Shown one piece after another: positions 59,105-64,000 of a DNA stretch of 64,000 bases. A model generated the notes under the pieces. The model had not been told where the DNA came from. It worked only from the letters and a program-made list of their open reading frames with translations, and ran no database searches. Both the position numbers and the translations under genes were made by a program. The stretch comes from Uranotaenia lowii. Lineage: Eukaryota; Arthropoda; Insecta; Diptera; Culicidae. The DNA is taken from assembly GCF_029784155.1 (NCBI RefSeq), contig NC_073693.1:290318875-290382874 (forward strand), given 5' to 3'. Numbering within the stretch: position 1 is the stretch's first letter; each line of letters starts with the position of its first letter.

Positions 59105-60070
59105 GTAGGGTGGCAGCCAAATAGGGCATGCCAAATTTCGTAAACCGACCATCTGTATTCTGTAGATTGGCTCAAAAACTGACCTGTGCAGAATTTCAGC
59201 TCAATCGGACTTGATTTAAGAGTGCCTCAAAGCGCTCAAAATTTCAGTTGTTTGACCCTCAGGAATTAATATAGGGGGGACCAAAGGAAATCGGAAAAAT
59301 CAAAATTTTAATTTTGATGCCAAATGACTGAAAATGGTTTGAAACTTCGTTGGTGTTATCACGCAGTATTTCTTGTTAAAAATTTACTATAAAATTTCAA
59401 AAATCACCCAAAGAGGGATCAAGGAATTTCGAAAATTGGAAAATTTAGAATTATAATTTTGATGACAAATGAAACTTCCAGATCAGGTGTTATCTCGAAA
59501 CAAATGTTTAGGTTAAGGACAAACATCGACTTTCTAGGTCTGTTTTTCGAAAAAGTCCCAGAAAGTTGAGTTTTGTCCAATTTTTTTTGTTATCAAGATA
59601 ACATAAAATCTCGACGTTTTATGCATTACTATTTCAATTTGGCATCAAAAGTAAAATTTCGATTTATCGAATTTCCTTTGGCCCCCCATTTGGTAATTTT
59701 TTAGGGTCAAAAACCGAAATTTTGAGCTGAAATTTTGCATGGTTTATTTTTTGGGCCGATTTACAAAATGTATGTTGCCGGATTTCAAAATTTGATCATT
59801 AAGTCATCTTTAAAATTTCGAACTTGATTTTTGACACAAAAAATCTTTTCAAGATAACAGTAGATTTCAAAGTATTATACAGTTTGAAGTAATTTGGCAC
59901 CAAAGTTAACACTTCAATTTCTCCGTTTTTCTTTGGTTCCCCTTTGGTAATTTTTTAGGGTCAAAAATCGAAATTTTAAGCCGAAATTTTTCACGGTTCA
60001 TTTTTTGGGCCCATCTACAAAATGAATTCGGTCGGTTTTCAAAATTTGATCATGTTTTTTTTCCATATTT
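59105..60070. repeat. Inverted and tandem repeat block
   Basis: The left part (about 59165-59340) has AATTTCAGCTC, TTTGACCCT and ACCAAAGGAAAT. These recur reversed in the right part as ATTTCCTTTGG, TTAGGGTCAAAA and GAGCTGAAATTTTGC. The right part itself is two tandem units about 255 bases apart (TTGGTAATTTTTTAGGGTC near 59688 and 59943). It may be a MITE or Foldback-type element; ends and target duplication not determined. Confidence 0.65.
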
Positions 60071-63000
60071 CTATACATTCATGTTACACAGGAAACACAC
60101 AGGGTGATTTGAATCGAACCACAAACAGACAATATGCGATTGTTTATAACATAAAATGGTCCCTCCCATTTCATTAAACAGGAAGAAGCTTCACAATACA
60201 TTTTTTTTAATTGATAAATTATACTATAAAAATTACCCTTACGTGTTTCCTGATAAGGTTTTTCACGTGCTTCTTTATATTGGATGGCGACCCCCTTTTT
60301 CTTTGGTGGGAGGCGTCTTGTGTACTGAAAATTAGCTTAACATGTAAATCCTCTGCATTTTCACAACATTAAATGAGATTCTCTTGTCAATAGTGTGATT
60401 TTACCGCTTTTTATCGTATTTTAAGATTATTTTGTTTGGGAGCCCTCCCGAGGGCGACGGATTCAATACTCTACAGAGACCATTGTTTACTTAAAAAAAA
60501 AATTCCATGCCGAATTTCCATCAATCCTTCCAGTAGTGTTTTTAGTTCTTCAAGGACAAATGTAAAAATTCTCCCAATTTGCATAGAGATTATAACGATT
60601 TTTAGTAAAATTCAAACAACGATTAAACACTTTAATCAAAAAACATATCTCCAGTTTTATGGTATTGTAAAGACTGTAACATGAACTTTCAAATGCAATC
60701 AACGATAAAATTTTAGACTCGCTCCATTTGGAGTTATTGAAGCTTTAAAAGAGTAATTTTTAAACACATATTGCCTCATAACTTCAAAACAAAAACAAGT
60801 TTTAGTAATCCGTTTTCAACAAAAGATGCGAATTATTATTATCTAAAATGTTGCCCTAAAATGATTTTGATAAAATAACACCATGAAAAAAATATCAAGA
60901 TAAAACGGATTTTTATCGGACCACCCTAAATTTATGAAAACAAGTTGTCATAAAACTTTCATTTCAAGAGAAAGATGTGTGGTGTCTTCGACAAAGTTTA
61001 ATAAATTATTTTGTTCTACAATGTTGTAGAATAATGTAGGCCTCTATTTTATCACTGTTAGGTAATAATTTTCGGATCTAAAAAACCTTATGAACCACCC
61101 TCAAATTTTTCCCATCAAAATGATCGCCTCTAAAGTTTGTTTAAGTCATCAAATACATCAAACTAAAGGGGAAGGTGCTAATAATGTTTGTCCGCTAAAT
61201 TTCATTTCTGGACCATCCCGTTTAAAATTTAACGGGAATCTTCATGTTTACTTCTATGAAACGAATATAAAAGGTACTGCATGGAGGCAATAAATGTATG
61301 TCTACAGCAGAAAAAAATATTTCAAGTATTTCATTCAAATAATCATATTAACTTCCATTTTTGACGTTTAAAAATGGATCATTCCGATAAAATTTCAAAG
61401 AATATGATTAAAAAGTTTAAGCAAATTCAAAATTAATAAACTTGGAATTCAAAAATTGACACAAAAACCAGTAGCAAGCTCAGTTCCTCAGAGTTTTGGT
61501 TGAGTTTTGGACCAAAACGATATTTTCAAGACCCCAGCTTTTAAGAAATTCAAAAATGGATTTGAATCGACTCAGTCTAATATCTACATATTAATATGTA
61601 TTAACATTGCATTGCCCGTAACTAACTTTACTGAAAATTTTATTCGATTCCTATTCCATTCATACAATCAAAAGTTGTTCACAAAGGAAAGTATGGCATT
61701 TTTAAGTCCTTTACAGGCTTAAGAAAACTAAAGACTATCGGATTTCGTGTCATTTTTAACAAATTGAAGATCTGATTTACGGCGGGGATACGATGGCAAT
61801 TACTAAAAAAAAGTTTTAATCTCTGTATCTCAGAGATGTAAAACCAAAACAATAAATTATCGAATCGCTACCAAAAAAACGCTTAAAGGCTACAAACTAT
61901 GTTCTAACGCAATTTCCCTGGTCACTTCACACATAAAACTCACTCAGATTTTTGTGTACCAGTCAGTGCAGTAATCATAAAAAATGAAAGATTCATTCTG
62001 CTTCTGGTATGTTTCCAGAAGATGCTAGCAACCATCATTCGAAGCTAATTCAAATGACCTAACACGCCAAACAAACAGATATATCGACAGAGGTCATTCT
62101 CAGAACAGAACCGAGATTATCCGCCTTCTGTGCGTAATAAAGTAGCCACCAGCTGGCGATAGGGCGGGAATTTTGGGGTTAACCCTTCTGTCCGAAGTCG
62201 AGCCAAGCCAAGGGTTGATTCACTGAACGTGGCAGCAAGATGAATGGGCCAGTGACATGCCAAGCGTGAAATGAAACACCACCAAAGCATGAGTCCATCC
62301 GGTTCTTGGGGTTACGTCCGGTTTGATTGCCCCCAAAAAGGTTGCCCCAAATAACCTCCGTCTTCTGCCTGCCATCGGAGGCTTGGAGCCTGGAAGGGGA
62401 ATAAATTAGTAAAACAAGTCAAATCGACTCAGCAAGATAAAATGATTCAATTTAGTATCCCGGGGGTTTGGAAGCGATTGTTTGACTGTGTGCTCCAATT
62501 TACTTGTCAGCGGCAAACAACTAGCTGAATCACGAGAGAGAGAAAAAAAACAGAATAGGAAAAAGGGGAAAAAACAGAGATTGATAAAAAGGAAGAATTC
62601 GGTCGATGAACTGATCCTGAACTGATGTTTGCTTCCAGCAGAAAATTAAGCGTAATCTGTGAGATTGGCGTTCACTTGTTTGTCGGGCGGGTGTAATTGA
62701 CTTTGATAAGCATGAATGTTTACCAACGTCAATTCGGGAGAGCGTTTTTTTTTGCTAAGGTGAAAACTTTTCCCTCCATCTATTTGGAAAAGTTCTGCTG
62801 ACAAATTAAGTGTAAAATGTAAAACGATTCTAGGAACGCAATGGATTGTGAAATTGTTGAAAGTTTTCGTGAAATTTTGTTATCAACATAATTTCGATCA
62901 TTATGATTTGTAATAAATCCACTGATTGGTTGATTTTGTTCAAAGTTTTTTTTAAACATTGTGGCAAGTTTGAAAAAACTGAAAAAAACTGTAGGAAGTT

Positions 63001-64000
63001 TGTTTTTGGACCACAGGTATATTTTTTGTGAAATTTCTCAACCTATCTTATCAAATCTTCAATATTTACGACGGCTGCTAGATATTCCTTTTTCTTTCTA
63101 TCGTAATTTACTGTTTTTTCCATTTACTGACTACAGATGAAAATCTTCATAATCCTATGACTCGCAAAAAAAAACCAAACAAATTTAATTTGCATCAAAA
63201 CTGTCGAAACTGGGATGCGGTGTGACGATCAATCAATTTCCGCGACAATCCTCCAAACGAGATTACATGTCAATCAGTTGCAAATAGACTCTCGTTAGTA
63301 TGTATGTACGTGGTCTGGTTCACTGACTAGAAACAAACAAAGAAACACAAATCGAGGAAGCTAGAAGATAGAAAAAAAAACAAACGAACAGACAGCACTA
63401 ACGTGTCAAAAACAATCATGTGTCAAAATTGACGGTCAGTCAAAAATAACTGGCGCGTCGTATCTATTTCTGTGAATATTTGAGGGTTTGTTTTCGTTGG
63501 TTGGTTTTGGTTACACAATCTTATCAGTAGATTACAGTGTGAGTAGATAGATATGATAAAAATAAAATAGTAAGGCGAAAGTGTATTATCTTTATAATGT
63601 TCCAAATTTGTACGGTAAATTTGAAACCTGTGAAATTTTATGCGCAGCAGGTTCAAATTGATTCTAGGCCCTGAAAAGGTCCCATGCCAAACTTGGGCAA
63701 AATAGAACCACGGGAAGGAGCGCTCAACGAGCCTGAAAAATTTGGAAACATTTTGTTCGGAAAGTCCACCTCAGCCACTTCAACCGATTTCTTTTGAAGG
63801 GTTTGACGGGGCCCTCAGACGGGGTTTCTGTTTCATCTCTTCTTCACCTTACTAAGGATGATTTTTTTTCTTAAAAATCAACCCAGAATGGTTTTCACTG
63901 TAACTCGCAGACAGACGTAGCTGCCAAATAAATTTTAAAGTTCGGAAAACACATAGGACTCATTCCAGCGTAACGTGACGATATTTTGACAGTTTTTTTT
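60071..64000. other. Region without a recognisable gene
   Basis: No recognisable coding domain. The interval 62000-62760 is the least AT-rich part of the right end, is not visibly repetitive and may be conserved non-coding DNA. The remaining sequence is AT-rich. Confidence 0.35.

Overview
The window looks like non-coding, repeat-dominated DNA of a dipteran, most likely a mosquito (Culicidae). It is AT-rich, with long A/T runs, tRNA-derived SINEs, MITEs with clear target-site duplications, a Penelope-like element, an intact-looking hAT transposon and a broken Tc1/mariner transposase of the DD37E type, a type described from mosquitoes. The placement is inferred from repeat types; no species can be named. 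I found no host protein-coding exon. The supportable protein-coding sequence all belongs to mobile elements, so the window is probably a gene desert or the inside of very large introns.

Layout. 1-11.4 kb: mostly unique AT-rich DNA with a retroposed tRNA-Lys copy (1.1 kb), a ~134-bp satellite carrying YY1/PHO-like palindromes (4.1-5.2 kb) and a 1.5-kb array of 9-bp units (6-7.5 kb). 11.5-15.5 kb: a Foldback-like structure whose inverted arms are themselves compound tandem arrays (7-bp units outside, 119-bp satellite inside) around an 870-bp loop. 16-22 kb: a 300-bp MITE, a nested pair of dispersed repeats and a unique stretch. 22-24.4 kb: Penelope-like sequence, including a 1.2-kb palindrome with 547-bp arms encoding GIY-YIG endonuclease on both strands, and a perfect 39-bp hairpin. 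25.4-30.1 kb: an older MITE holding a hAT MITE with 8-bp duplications, a TTAA-flanked MITE, a SINE and the first copy of a poly-G-ended MITE. 32.7-39.8 kb: a complete hAT transposon (22-bp terminal inverted repeats, 8-bp duplication, four-exon transposase of 695 codons) whose intron and 3' side hold oppositely oriented 13-bp arrays. 40-41.6 kb: a second MITE copy holding a 400-bp composite SINE, next to the truncated DD37E transposase. 41.6-64 kb: AT-rich DNA with one SINE, the second poly-G MITE and two more inverted repeat structures (53.5-55.0 and 59.1-60.1 kb).

The pieces do not form a pathway. The window is an archive of transposition and satellite growth. Its most unusual theme is repeated pairing of tandem arrays in opposite orientation (11.5-15.5 kb, inside the hAT, and 53.5-55 kb), plus a fully palindromic Penelope-like insertion. 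If transcribed, these would fold into long double-stranded RNA, so they are candidate small-RNA sources. Exon joins, repeat boundaries and family assignments were made by eye.
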